In this document: positions 26,798 through 36,233 of the stretch, piece by piece
Layout: each line of letters starts with the position of its first letter
Numbering within the stretch: position 1 is the stretch's first letter
Source of the DNA: DASVCS01 sp036381495
Lineage (GTDB): Bacteria > Gemmatimonadota > Gemmatimonadetes > Longimicrobiales > RSA9
Assembly (NCBI GenBank): GCA_036381495.1
Contig: DASVCS010000105.1
Location: forward strand, 1-64,000
Length of the DNA stretch: 64,000 nucleotides
Direction of reading: 5' to 3'
The notes under the pieces: generated by a model
What the model was told of the DNA's origin: nothing
Databases searched by the model: none
The model's input: the letters and a program-made list of their open reading frames with translations, nothing else
Translations under genes and position numbers: made by a program

Positions 26798-29230
26798 ATG
26801 CATCGCAAGTGGCAATGGAGTCTGGTGGTCGCGCTGATCGCGATGGTTCCGGCCGCGGCGTTCGCGCAGGGTGAGGGTGGCGTGATCCGCGGGACGGTGG
26901 TTGCCGGCGACTCGGGCCGACCGCTCGTGGCGGCGAGCGTGGTGGTACGCTCGGCGGCCGATTCCACGGCCGTGGCGAGCGAGTTGACGGACGCGAGCGG
27001 TGCGTTCCGCATCGCCGGTATCCGGCCGGGCCGGTACGTCGTCGAGGCGACGTTCCTGGGTTATGCGCCGTTCGCGACGCCGGCCGTGGCCCTGGCGTCA
27101 TCCTCGGACACGATCGACGTGGGTACGCTGCGGCTGTCGCTCGGCGCGATCGCGCTCGAGGGCGTCGTGGTCGAGACGGAGCGCGCGCCGGTCCGGTTCG
27201 CCGCGGACCGCACGATCTACGGCGTCGAGGCGATGCCGGTCGCGTCCGGTGGGACGGCGACGGACGTGCTGCGCAGCATCCCGGAGCTCGAAGTCGACAT
27301 CGAGGGCGCCGTCACGCTGCGCGGGAGCACGCCGGAGATCTACCTGAACGGACGTCCCGCGCCGATGGAGGGCGAGGCGTTGAGGGTCTTCCTCCAGCAG
27401 TTTCCGGCGGACCGGATCGAGCGCGTCGAAGTGATCTCGAATCCCTCGGCGCGCTACGACGCGGAGGGCTCGGCCGGGATCGTCAACATCGTGCTGAAGG
27501 ACGATGTCGACCTCGGGTTGAGCGGCAGTGTCTTCGCGAACGGCGGATCGCGCGGCAACGTGGGCGGCGGCGGCCGGCTGGCGTATCAGCGAGGGCGACT
27601 CACGCTCTTCGGCGGCAGTTTCCTGCGGTACTCGGACCAGAAGACCAGCACGTTCGACCTCCGGCAGAACCTGGTGGCGGAGCCGACGACGTTCCTGCGC
27701 CAGGACGCGCGATCGGATCGGACCGGGCTCTGGGGGAGCGCCGACCTGACCGCGCAGCTCGAGTTCGGCGAGCGGGCGATGGTATGGGCCGAGGCGCAAA
27801 TCTACGATTCGGGCTCGGACGGCGAGCACTCGATGACGACGACGCACATGGATGCCGACCTCCAGCCGACGGAGCAATACGACCGACTCTCGGCATCCGA
27901 GTCGCGGCGCCTGACGGCGGACGTCTCGACCGGGTTCCGCAAGACCTTCGAGTCGAGTCGGCACGAGTTGAGCGCCGAACTCGAATACCGGTCCGGCGAC
28001 GAGGACGAGGACGAGCGCGTCGAGACGCAAATGGACTTCGTGACGGACGCGGCGACGCTGGTGCCGCCGGAGCTGACGCTCGAAGACGTGGCGAACGAAC
28101 AGCGCGAGACGTCGCTCAAGGTGGACTACACCCGCCCCTGGGGCGAGGACGGCCGCATCGAGCTCGGCTACCGCGGCGACATCGAGGACGTCGAGAACGA
28201 TCGGCTGCTGCGACTGTTCACCGGGGCGGCCGACCCGAGCGAGACGCCGAGCGGCTTCGCCCACCACGAGATGTTCAACTCGGTGTATCTCACGATGTCG
28301 CGGCGGCTGGGCGACCTCGGGGTCCAGCTCGGTCTGCGGGCGGAGCGTGCGGACACGCGGTTCGAGCTGCCGAGCGGCGAGTCCTTCGAGAACGACTACG
28401 CCAGCCTCTTCCCGAGCGCCAACATCTCGTACGACCTCGGCGGCGGCCGCCGGCTCCGGCTCTCCTACTCGCGCCGCATCCGGCGGCCCTCTCCGCGCAT
28501 CCTGAATCCGATCAACGAGTCGACGGACCCGCTCAACCGCTACGTCGGCAACCCGGACATCGCGCCGCAATACGCGCATTCCGTGAGTCTGGACGCGAGC
28601 TGGACGGGGCCGTTGGGAACGCTCCGGATCTCGCCGTACTACCGGCGTTCCGTCGATGACTGGGCGCAGATCAAGCGCGTGGACGCCGACGGCGTCTCGA
28701 CGGTGACGTGGGAGAACATCGCATCGACCGCGTCCTACGGCACGTCCGTGACGCTGTCGTTCCGGCCGATCCACGGGTGGAGCGGATTCGTCGGCGTGAG
28801 CGGCGACCGCGAGGAGCGCGATGCCAGCAACCTCGCCTACGACTACTCCGGCTCCTCGCTGCGGCTGTCCGCACACGGCAACATCGCCGCGCGGCTCACG
28901 CCGTCGCTCAGCCTCCAGACCATGGTCTTCTATTCGCCCCCGCGCGATGTCCCGCAGGGGCGGGTCTCTTCGCGCATCATGACGCACGTCGGGCTGCGCC
29001 AGCGCTTCTGGGACGACCGCGCGTCGCTGAACCTGGCGATCACGGATCCGTTCGACTGGTTCGACACCTCGTTCGAGACGCGCGACCCGACGCACGTTCA
29101 GGTCGGGAGCAGCGATTACAGCATGCGCAGCGTCCGGCTGAGCTTCTCGTACAGCTTCGGCCGGCCGCCGGAGGATGCGCGGCGGCCGGCCGAGGAGATG
29201 GAGCCGGAGCCGGAGATCCGGATCCGGTGA
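26798..29230 (+). CDS. TonB-dependent receptor, carboxypeptidase-regulatory N-terminus
   Basis: An 810-residue outer-membrane protein. It has a signal peptide (1-24, ending A-A-A-F-A-Q), a carboxypeptidase-regulatory domain (about 28-110), a plug with D-V-L-R-S-I-P-E-L-E-V and the Y-L-N-G-R-P region (about 125-240), and a beta barrel of the outer-membrane-family type (about 250-785). The tail (E-E-M-E-P-E-P-E-I-R-I-R) is acidic and lacks a final aromatic residue, which is unusual. ATG 26798 is best spaced to GGAGGAGGG; ATG 26795 is adjacent. It is a single gene with a strong hairpin after it. The ligand is unknown. Confidence 0.85.
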   Translation: MHRKWQWSLVVALIAMVPAAAFAQGEGGVIRGTVVAGDSGRPLVAASVVVRSAADSTAVASELTDASGAFRIAGIRPGRYVVEATFLGYAPFATPAVALASSSDTIDVGTLRLSLGAIALEGVVVETERAPVRFAADRTIYGVEAMPVASGGTATDVLRSIPELEVDIEGAVTLRGSTPEIYLNGRPAPMEGEALRVFLQQFPADRIERVEVISNPSARYDAEGSAGIVNIVLKDDVDLGLSGSVFANGGSRGNVGGGGRLAYQRGRLTLFGGSFLRYSDQKTSTFDLRQNLVAEPTTFLRQDARSDRTGLWGSADLTAQLEFGERAMVWAEAQIYDSGSDGEHSMTTTHMDADLQPTEQYDRLSASESRRLTADVSTGFRKTFESSRHELSAELEYRSGDEDEDERVETQMDFVTDAATLVPPELTLEDVANEQRETSLKVDYTRPWGEDGRIELGYRGDIEDVENDRLLRLFTGAADPSETPSGFAHHEMFNSVYLTMSRRLGDLGVQLGLRAERADTRFELPSGESFENDYASLFPSANISYDLGGGRRLRLSYSRRIRRPSPRILNPINESTDPLNRYVGNPDIAPQYAHSVSLDASWTGPLGTLRISPYYRRSVDDWAQIKRVDADGVSTVTWENIASTASYGTSVTLSFRPIHGWSGFVGVSGDREERDASNLAYDYSGSSLRLSAHGNIAARLTPSLSLQTMVFYSPPRDVPQGRVSSRIMTHVGLRQRFWDDRASLNLAITDPFDWFDTSFETRDPTHVQVGSSDYSMRSVRLSFSYSFGRPPEDARRPAEEMEPEPEIRIR

Positions 29231-29258
29231 GGCGGGTGCGCGGGAGGCGCCGCCGCGC

Positions 29259-29293
29259 GGGGGCGCCGCGGCCTGCATCGCCGCGGCACCCCC
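29259..29293. terminator. Bidirectional hairpin terminator
   Basis: GGGGGcGCCGCGGC, a 7-base loop, then GCCGCGGCaCCCCC: 13 pairs with one mismatch. It lies between the converging receptor (stop 29230) and lipoprotein (stop 29318) genes. Confidence 0.7.
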
Positions 29294-29317
29294 GCGCCGT
29301 TCGGGCGCACACTCCGT

Positions 29318-31117
29318 CTACGGCCGCGGACGCCAGGCGGGATCGCGGTCGGCTACGAGCATGTTGGTGAGATTGGTCGCCGTACCGCCGCCGGCGTCCA
29401 CCACGTACAGCTCGTAGTTGCCGTCGCGAAGGCTGACGAACAGGACGCGCTCCCCGTCCGCGGACCACGTGGGCATCTCGTCGATGGCCGCATCGTTCGA
29501 GACGTTGACCGCGCCGGTGCCGTCCGCGTTCATCACGTAGATCTCGGCGTTGCCGTCGCGGTAGGAGCGGAACGCGATCTTCGTCCCGTCCGGCGACCAC
29601 ACCGGCTGGTTGTCGGGGCCCGCGCTGTTCGTGAGGTTCGTCACCCCGGTCCCGTCCGCGTTCATGACGTAGATCTCGTCCGTGCCGTCCCGGTCGGTCA
29701 CGAACAGGATCTTACTGCCGTCCGGCGACCATTCGGGGTTGGAATCCAGGTCGGGGTCGTTCGTGAGCCGCGTCGGGTCGCTGCCATCCGCGTTCACCAC
29801 GTAGATCTCGTAATTGCCATTCCGATTGGTCGTGAACGCCAGCTTGCTCCCGTCCGGCGACCAGGCGGGATCCGTGTCCTGTTGGCCATGGCTCGTGAGG
29901 TTCGTCAGTCCGGTGCCATCCGCGTTCACCACGTAGATCTCGTAGTTGCCGTCGCGGTTGCTGCGGAACGCGAGCTTGGTCCCGTCGGGCGACCAGGCCA
30001 GGTCGAAGTCGAACCCCGCGGCGTGGTTCGAGACGTTGACCAGCCCGGTGCCATCGGCGCCGACCACGTAGACCTCGAGCGCGCCGTCGCGGTCGGTCAG
30101 GAACGCGAGCTTGCTCCCATCGGGCGACCAGACGGGCTCGGTGTCACTCGCCGGGTCGCTCACGAGCGCTGCCGCGCCACTGCCGTCCTCGTTCATGATG
30201 TAGATGTCGCCGTCGCGCTGGAATGCGATCTGGTCCAGCACGCGGACCGCCGTCTCGCCGCTCAGCGCGCCGCTGGTCGCCGTGATCACCGTCTTGCCGC
30301 CCGCCCGGACGGCCGTCACCAACCCGGCGTCGTCCACCGTGGCGACGGTCTCATCCGCGCTCGTCCACTCGATATCGGGATCCTCGATCGCCACGCCGTT
30401 CGAGTCGGCGGCGGCGACCTCGATCCGCATCGTGTCGCTCTGGCCGAGTTCCACGGCATCCGGACTCACCGCGAGCATGGCCGCCACCTGCGAGACCTCG
30501 ACCGCCACCGTGTCGGTCCCCTCGCCGGAGTTCGCCACGACCTCGGCCGTGCCGTTCCCCTTCGCCACGACCCAACCCGCCTCGCTCACCGTCGCGACCG
30601 CCGTGTCGCTGCTCGCCCACTGCACGGCCGCGCCCGCAATCTCGTTGTCGTTCGCATCGCGCACCACGGCGGTGAGCTGCACCGAGTCGCCGAGCGCGTG
30701 CAGCGCGACGGACTCGGCGCTCACGCTCACGCCCGCGCCCGCCTGCTCGACGACGACCGTCGCGGTGTCCGCGAGCGTGCCCGTGCGCACCACCACCTGC
30801 GCCGTGCCTTCGGCGACGGCCACGACCCAGCCGGTCGCGCTCACGGTCGCGACGTCCGTGTCCGTACTGGTCCAGGTGAGCGCCGCACCCGTGATCGCGT
30901 TGCCGTCCGCATCGCTCACCGTCGCCTTGAGCTGCGTCGAGTCGCCGAGTGCGGCGAAGACGAGGGAGTCGTCCGAAAGCGCGATGCTGGCCGGTTCGGG
31001 CGTGTCGCCGCCTGGACCGGTGGGGTCGCCGCCGTCGTCATCGCCGCCACATGCCGGCGCGGCGAGCAGGACGAGCGGGAAGAGCGTGGTCCAACGAAGT
31101 AAGCGTCGCATCCGCAT
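29318..31117 (-). CDS. Ig-like (BIG2) and PD40 propeller lipoprotein, copy A
   Basis: A 599-residue exported protein. It has a signal with a lipoprotein-like end (A-P-A-C, Cys23) and an acidic Gly linker, then three bacterial Ig-like BIG2 domains (about 40-290; repeated T-S-T-D-T-D-V-A-T-V-S). A TolB/PD40 propeller follows (about 300-599) with repeats of about 42 residues: P-x-W-S-P-D-G-S/T-K-L/I-A-F, D-R-D-G-N-x-E-I-Y-V-x-N-A-D-G-T-G. ATG 31117 has GGAGG before it. It is the last of three tandem paralogues and nearly identical to copy C over the Ig-like part. A surface-anchored scaffold or adhesin-like role is inferred; no enzyme motif is seen. Confidence 0.85.
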   Translation of the reverse strand: MRMRRLLRWTTLFPLVLLAAPACGGDDDGGDPTGPGGDTPEPASIALSDDSLVFAALGDSTQLKATVSDADGNAITGAALTWTSTDTDVATVSATGWVVAVAEGTAQVVVRTGTLADTATVVVEQAGAGVSVSAESVALHALGDSVQLTAVVRDANDNEIAGAAVQWASSDTAVATVSEAGWVVAKGNGTAEVVANSGEGTDTVAVEVSQVAAMLAVSPDAVELGQSDTMRIEVAAADSNGVAIEDPDIEWTSADETVATVDDAGLVTAVRAGGKTVITATSGALSGETAVRVLDQIAFQRDGDIYIMNEDGSGAAALVSDPASDTEPVWSPDGSKLAFLTDRDGALEVYVVGADGTGLVNVSNHAAGFDFDLAWSPDGTKLAFRSNRDGNYEIYVVNADGTGLTNLTSHGQQDTDPAWSPDGSKLAFTTNRNGNYEIYVVNADGSDPTRLTNDPDLDSNPEWSPDGSKILFVTDRDGTDEIYVMNADGTGVTNLTNSAGPDNQPVWSPDGTKIAFRSYRDGNAEIYVMNADGTGAVNVSNDAAIDEMPTWSADGERVLFVSLRDGNYELYVVDAGGGTATNLTNMLVADRDPAWRPRP

Positions 31118-31262
31118 GCCATGCCTCCAGGTTGATGCCGGCGCCGAGCACGGCTCCGGCGCCGATGGGGATCGTGTACGCCCGGCGCTCCGGCCGGGCG
31201 GCAGACCGGTCGTCCTCGGGGTCGATGGTCGAACCGGTACCGGGTGGCGGTTCACCCGCGGC

Positions 31263-32936
31263 CTAGTTCACCGGCCGCGGCCGCCAGTCGGCCTCGCCAT
31301 CGACCGAGAAGGCGTCCGTCAACCGGCGCTGATTCGAGCCGTCCGCATCCATCACGTAGATCTCGACGTTGCCGTCCCGCACGCTGAAGAACACGATCCG
31401 GCCACCATCCGGCGTCCAACGTGGGAAGCCGTCGTAGCCCGTATCCGACGTCAGCTCCGTCGGTGAGGAGCCGTCGGCGTTCATCACCCAGACGCCGGTT
31501 TCGGTGTCGGAACTGCGTGTGAAGGCGATCCGGGTCCCGTCCGGCGACCACGCGGGATCGGCGTGCTGGATCGGATCCGCGGTCTCGGTGAGCTGCACCG
31601 GCGTGCCGGTGCCATCCGCGTTCATCACATAGATTTCGGTATTGCCGTCCCGGTTGCTGATGAAAGCGATCCGGGTCCCGTCCGGCGACCAGACCGGGTC
31701 GTCATCGATCGACACGTCCGTGGTGAGCCGCTCCAAGCCGGTGCCATCCGAATTCATCACATAGAGGTCCCAGTTGGTGCCGCGGCTGCTGCTGAACAGG
31801 ATCCGGGTGCCATCGGGAGACCATTCGGGCGACGAGTCGATCGCATCGCTCCCCGTGTTGGTCACGTTCCGGATCAGGGAGCCATCGGCGTTCATCACGT
31901 AGATCTCCCAATCGCCACCAAGGGTGGAGCTGAACGCGATCTTCGTCCCGTCCGGCGACCAGGCCGGCTCGTTGATCAATGCGAAGACGCTCGTCAGCCG
32001 CTCGAGCCCCGAGCCGTCCGTGTTCATCAGGTAGATCTCGTCGGTTCCGGTGCGATTGCTGCGGAACACGATCTTGCCGAGCACCAGGATGTCCGTCTCG
32101 GCGCTCACGCCTTCCGCCGTGGCCGTGATCGTGGCCGTCGCCTCGCCCCACACGCCGGTCACGCGCCCGCCGGCATCCACCACGGCCGCCGTCGTATCCG
32201 ACGTCGTCCAGACCACGTCCGCGCCGGGGATCGCGGCGTCGTTCGAGTCGGCGACGACGGCCTCGAGCTGCACCGACTCGCCTTCGGCCAGTGTGTCATC
32301 CGGGACGGTGAGCGTGATCGAGGCCGGGACCTGCTGGATGACGACCGCGGCCTCATCGGACAGCGCGCCCGCTGCCGCGCGGATTCGGGCCGTGCCACCG
32401 GCGACCGCGACCACCCAGCCGTCGGCGCTGACCGTGGCCACGTCCGTGTCCACGCTCGTCCACTCGACCGCTACGCCGTCCAGCGCGTTGCCGTTGCCGT
32501 CGCGTACGACGGCTTCGAGCCGGATCGAGTCGCCGAGCGCGTGCAGCTCGCCGAACGGCGGCTGGATCGCGATGCTCGCCGCGGCCGGCGCGACGGTGAT
32601 CACGGCCGTGTCGGCGGCCGACCCGGAGGTGGCCGTGATCCGCGCCGTGCCCGCCGCGACGGCGGTGGCCACGCCATCGTCGTCGACCGTGGCGACGGCC
32701 GCGTCCAGGCTGGTCCACGAGAGCGTGGCGCCGGGCATGGCATCGCCGTTCTGGTCGCGGACGGTCGCGACGAGGGGGCGTGTGTCGCCGAGCGCGGTGA
32801 GCGTGGCGGCGGCGGGCGTGATCTCGATCGAGGTCGCGACGCGCGTCTCGGGGCCGGTGCCGCCGTCGTCGTCACCGCCGCAGGCGGGAATCAGCATCAG
32901 CAGCAGAAGAGGGGCTGACGCGATACGGGTCCTCAT
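31263..32936 (-). CDS. Ig-like (BIG2) and PD40 propeller lipoprotein, copy B
   Basis: A 557-residue paralogue of the genes on either side. It has a signal ending L-I-P-A-C, the linker G-G-D-D-D-G-G, three BIG2-type Ig-like domains, then PD40 repeats with W-S-P-D-G-T-R-I and N-R-D-G-N-T-E-I-Y-V-M-N-A-D-G. It is clearly more diverged than copies A and C are from each other. ATG 32936 follows CAGGAGGCGTCC. A 145-base spacer leads to copy A. It has its own conserved leader and promoter-like pair upstream (32937-33203). Confidence 0.85.
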   Translation of the reverse strand: MRTRIASAPLLLLMLIPACGGDDDGGTGPETRVATSIEITPAAATLTALGDTRPLVATVRDQNGDAMPGATLSWTSLDAAVATVDDDGVATAVAAGTARITATSGSAADTAVITVAPAAASIAIQPPFGELHALGDSIRLEAVVRDGNGNALDGVAVEWTSVDTDVATVSADGWVVAVAGGTARIRAAAGALSDEAAVVIQQVPASITLTVPDDTLAEGESVQLEAVVADSNDAAIPGADVVWTTSDTTAAVVDAGGRVTGVWGEATATITATAEGVSAETDILVLGKIVFRSNRTGTDEIYLMNTDGSGLERLTSVFALINEPAWSPDGTKIAFSSTLGGDWEIYVMNADGSLIRNVTNTGSDAIDSSPEWSPDGTRILFSSSRGTNWDLYVMNSDGTGLERLTTDVSIDDDPVWSPDGTRIAFISNRDGNTEIYVMNADGTGTPVQLTETADPIQHADPAWSPDGTRIAFTRSSDTETGVWVMNADGSSPTELTSDTGYDGFPRWTPDGGRIVFFSVRDGNVEIYVMDADGSNQRRLTDAFSVDGEADWRPRPVN

Positions 32937-33296
32937 GGACGCCTCCTGTCGAGCTGCGAGTGACCGTTCCGGATTCATCGGCGTCGAGCGCGCCCGCACG
33001 TGCGGGCGCGCTCCGGCATGCGACAGCCCGCGCGACCACGCCCGTCCGGCATGGAGCGGATCACCGTCCTCGGGGAGATGGATTGACGGTGTGGATCAGG
33101 GATCTCGGCGCGCCGCCCCTCTCTCGTGAGTGGCGGGTCCTTGTCGAAACGCCGGCTGCGCCCACCCGCGACGAAGTATCGGCGGGTCGCTCAAGGCCGG
33201 CCATGGCATAACGATGCCATTGCCGGCGCCGCAGCACGTGATCGGGTGTGCGGATCATGCGCCGGGCGGCAGGACACCGCCCGGCGCAACCGCCGG
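32937..33296 (-). promoter_or_regulatory. Conserved leader and promoter of copy B
   Basis: About 240 bases before copy B closely match the leader of copy C at 35109-35438. A promoter-like pair is at 33175-33203 on the minus strand: TGGCCG, 17 bases, GATACT, in the same relative place as the pair in copy C. The transcribed leader contains a perfect 28-base palindrome at 32986-33013 (left arm GAGCGCGCCCGCAC), able to form a strong hairpin. The rest to 33296 is plain spacer. Confidence 0.55.
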
Positions 33297-35108
33297 CTAT
33301 GGCCGCGGCCGAGGCCGCCAGGCGGGATCGGAATCGGGCACGGGGGTATTGGTGAGATTGGTCGGCGTACCACCGCCGGCGCCCACGATGTACAGCTCGT
33401 CGTTGCCGTCGCGATCGCTGCGGAACAGGACGCGTTCCCCGTCCGCGGACCACGTGGGCGTCTCGTCGTTGGCCGCATCATCGTTCGAGACGTTGACCGC
33501 GCCGGTGCCGTCGGCGTTCATGACGTAGATCTCGACATTGCCATCGCGATCGGAGCGGAACGCGATCTTCGTCCCGTCCGGCGACCGCACCGGCTGGTCG
33601 TCCGCGCCCGCGCTGTTCGTGAGGTTCGTCGCCCCGGACCCGTCCGCGTTCATGACGTAGATCTCTTCCCTGCCGTCCCGGTCGGACACGAACAGGATCT
33701 TGCTGCCGTCCGGCGACCAGGCGGGGCCGTAGTCCACGTCGGGATCGTTCGTGAGGTTCGTCAGCCCGGTCCCGTTCGCGTTCATGACGTAGACCTCGTA
33801 ATTGCCGTCCCGATTGGTCGTGAACGCCACCTTGCTCCCGTCCGGCGACCAGGCGGGGTATCGATCGTCGGCGGGATCGTCCGTGAGCCGCATCAGGTCG
33901 CTGCCATCCGCGTTCACCACGTAGATCTCGTTATTGCCGTCGCGGTCGCTGACGAACACGAGCTTGGTCCCATCGGGCGACCAGACCGCTTCGCGGTCGT
34001 ACGACGCGGCGTGGTTCGAGACGTTGACCAGCCCGGTGCCATCGGCGCCGATCACGTAGACCTCGCTGTTGCCGCCGCCGTCGCTGGCGAACGCGAGCTT
34101 GCTCCCATCGGGCGACCAGACGGGGAGCTTGTCGTCGGCGGGACCGTTCGTGAGCGGCGTCGCGCCGGTGCCGTCCTCGTTCATGATGTAGATGTCGCCG
34201 TCGCGCTGGAACGCAATCTGGTCCAGCACGCGGACCGCCGTCTCGCCGCTCAGCGCGCCGCTGGTCGCCGTGATCACCGTCTTGCCGCCTGCCCGGACGG
34301 CCGTCACCAACCCGGCGTCGTCCACCGTGGCGACGGTCTCGTCCGCGCTCGTCCAGTCGACATCGAGACCCTCGATCCCCATGCCGTTCGAGTCGGCGAC
34401 GACGGCCTCGATCCGCACCGTGTCGTCCTGGCCGAGTTCCACGGTATCGGGACTCATCACGATCATCGCCGCCACCTGCGCGACCTCGACCGCCACCGTG
34501 TCGGTCCCCTCGCCGGAGCTCGCCACGACCTCGGCCGTACCGTTCCCCTTCGCCACGACCCAACCCGCCTCGCTCACCGTCGCGACTGCCGTGTCGCTGC
34601 TCGCCCACTGCACGGCCGCGCCCGCAATCTCGTTGTCGTTCGCATCGCGCACCACGGCGGTGAGCTGCACCGAGTCGCCGAGCGCGTGCAGCGCGACGGA
34701 CTCGGTGCTCACGCTCACGCCCGCCCCCGCCTGCTCGACCATGACCGCCGCGGTGTCCGCGACCGTGCCCGTGCGCACCACCACCTGCGCCGTGCCTTCG
34801 GCGACGGCCACGACCCAGCCGGCCGCGCTCACGGTCGCGACGTCCGTGTCCGTGCTGGTCCAGGTGAGCGCCGCACCCGTGATCGCATTGCCGTCCGCAT
34901 CGCTCACCGTCGCCGCGAGCTGCGCCGAGTCGCCGAGCGCGGCGAAGACGAGCGAGTCGTCCGAGAGCGCGATGCTGGCCGGTTCGGGCGTGTCGCCGCC
35001 GCCCGGACCGGTGGGATCGCCGCCGTCGTCATCGCCGCCGCACGCAGCCGCGGCGACTAGAACGAGCGGAAAGAGAGCGGTCCAACGAAGTAAGCGTCGC
35101 ATCCGCAT
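33297..35108 (-). CDS. Ig-like (BIG2) and PD40 propeller lipoprotein, copy C
   Basis: A 603-residue protein with the same plan as copy A: a lipoprotein-like signal ending A-A-A-A-C, a G-G-D-D-D-G-G linker, three BIG2 domains (about 40-290), then about seven PD40 repeats. Its first 290 residues differ from copy A at only scattered positions, whereas the propeller blades differ more. ATG 35108 follows a conserved GGAGGCGTGGC. It is the first gene of the tandem trio and has a long leader with a promoter-like pair at 35439-35467. Confidence 0.85.
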   Translation of the reverse strand: MRMRRLLRWTALFPLVLVAAAACGGDDDGGDPTGPGGGDTPEPASIALSDDSLVFAALGDSAQLAATVSDADGNAITGAALTWTSTDTDVATVSAAGWVVAVAEGTAQVVVRTGTVADTAAVMVEQAGAGVSVSTESVALHALGDSVQLTAVVRDANDNEIAGAAVQWASSDTAVATVSEAGWVVAKGNGTAEVVASSGEGTDTVAVEVAQVAAMIVMSPDTVELGQDDTVRIEAVVADSNGMGIEGLDVDWTSADETVATVDDAGLVTAVRAGGKTVITATSGALSGETAVRVLDQIAFQRDGDIYIMNEDGTGATPLTNGPADDKLPVWSPDGSKLAFASDGGGNSEVYVIGADGTGLVNVSNHAASYDREAVWSPDGTKLVFVSDRDGNNEIYVVNADGSDLMRLTDDPADDRYPAWSPDGSKVAFTTNRDGNYEVYVMNANGTGLTNLTNDPDVDYGPAWSPDGSKILFVSDRDGREEIYVMNADGSGATNLTNSAGADDQPVRSPDGTKIAFRSDRDGNVEIYVMNADGTGAVNVSNDDAANDETPTWSADGERVLFRSDRDGNDELYIVGAGGGTPTNLTNTPVPDSDPAWRPRPRP

Positions 35109-35488
35109 GCCACGCCTCCAGGTTGATGCCGGCGCCGAGCAGGGCTCCGGCGCCGATGGGGAGTGATCGTTCCGGGTTCGTTTTCGTTGAACGCGCCCGC
35201 ACGTGCGGTGCAGGCCGTGCGTGTCCACTTCCGTCGTGCCGACATCGCCGGGCCGCCGCGCACGGGCGAGCGGGGTCCGGCATGCGACAGCCCGCCCGAC
35301 CACGACCGTTCGGCATGGAGCGGATCACCGTCCTCGGGGAGATGGGTCGACGGTGGGGATCAGGGGTCTCGGCGCTCCGCGCCTCTCTCGTGAGCGGCGG
35401 ATCCCTGTCGAAACGCGGGCTACGCGCACCCGCGGCGAAATATAGGCGGGCCGCTCGGGGCCGGCAATCGCAAAAAGATACCGTTGTT
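35109..35488 (-). promoter_or_regulatory. Conserved long leader and promoter of copy C
   Basis: On the minus strand TTGCCG (35462-35467), 17 bases, TATATT (35439-35444) form a good promoter-like pair, giving an untranslated leader of about 330 bases. Most of it matches the leader of copy B, with about 65 extra bases inserted through the palindrome. Just before the gene a GGCGCCG/CGGCGCC hairpin precedes the ribosome site, and copy A keeps this last part too. The response-regulator stop is at 35489. Confidence 0.55.
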
Positions 35489-36157
35489 CTACACCAGGCC
35501 TTCGCGGAATGCGCGGCTCACGGCGGCTGCGACGCTGTGGACCTGAAGCTTCGAGTAGATGCTGCGGATGTGGTTGCGGACGGTGTGAATGCTGATGTCG
35601 AGCTCGTGCGCGACCCGTTTGTACGGCATGCCGCGGACGAGGCAGCGCAGGACATCGAGCTCACGCGCGGAGAGGTCGAGGCGGGCGGCGGCTTCGCGGG
35701 CGCGGCCGCCGCCGTCGAGGTGTCGCACGAGGTCGAGGACGGTGCGGGCAATGCCGGCGGAGAGCGGTGAGCCGCCCGCGATGACGGCGCGGAGCTGGGT
35801 GAGGAGCTGGTCGGCGGGAGTGTGTTTGAGCAGATAACCATCCGCGCCGGCGCAGATCGCGTTCAGCACGGAGGCGCGTTCCTCGAAGACGGTGAGGACG
35901 ACGATGGTCGTCCGGGGGAGGCGCTCCTTGATGCGACGGGTACACTCGATGCCGCCGAGTCCCGGCAGGTCGAGGTCCATGAGCACCAGGTCCCAGCCGG
36001 GCTCCTCGCCGCGGCGGAGCGCGGCGTCGAGCTCGTCGAGCGCGATGTCCGCGGCTTCGAAGGTGCGCACGAGCGCGAAGTCCTCCGAGTGACGGAACAG
36101 GACTTCGAGGCTCGCGCGATAGCGGGCATCATCCTCGATGGCGATGACGCGGATCAT
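35489..36157 (-). CDS. NarL/FixJ-family response regulator
   Basis: A 222-residue regulator. The receiver domain (1-125) has E-D-D near the N-terminus, V-L-M-D-L-D-L-P-G as phosphoacceptor region, T-V-F-E and K-H-T-P. A LuxR-type winged helix-turn-helix follows (about 158-222; L-S-A-R-E-L-D-V-L-R-C and H-T-V-R-N-H-I). It lies 76 bases downstream of the propeller-type histidine kinase on the same strand and is almost certainly its partner. Immediately downstream is the promoter of the tandem lipoproteins, a plausible target. Confidence 0.92.
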   Translation of the reverse strand: MIRVIAIEDDARYRASLEVLFRHSEDFALVRTFEAADIALDELDAALRRGEEPGWDLVLMDLDLPGLGGIECTRRIKERLPRTTIVVLTVFEERASVLNAICAGADGYLLKHTPADQLLTQLRAVIAGGSPLSAGIARTVLDLVRHLDGGGRAREAAARLDLSARELDVLRCLVRGMPYKRVAHELDISIHTVRNHIRSIYSKLQVHSVAAAVSRAFREGLV

Positions 36158-36233
36158 CGGGCCGTCGGCGGGACGGGACTCATCGGCATGGCGACAAGAT
36201 GTCGGGTCGCGACCTGTCTACGCGCCGGCATGA

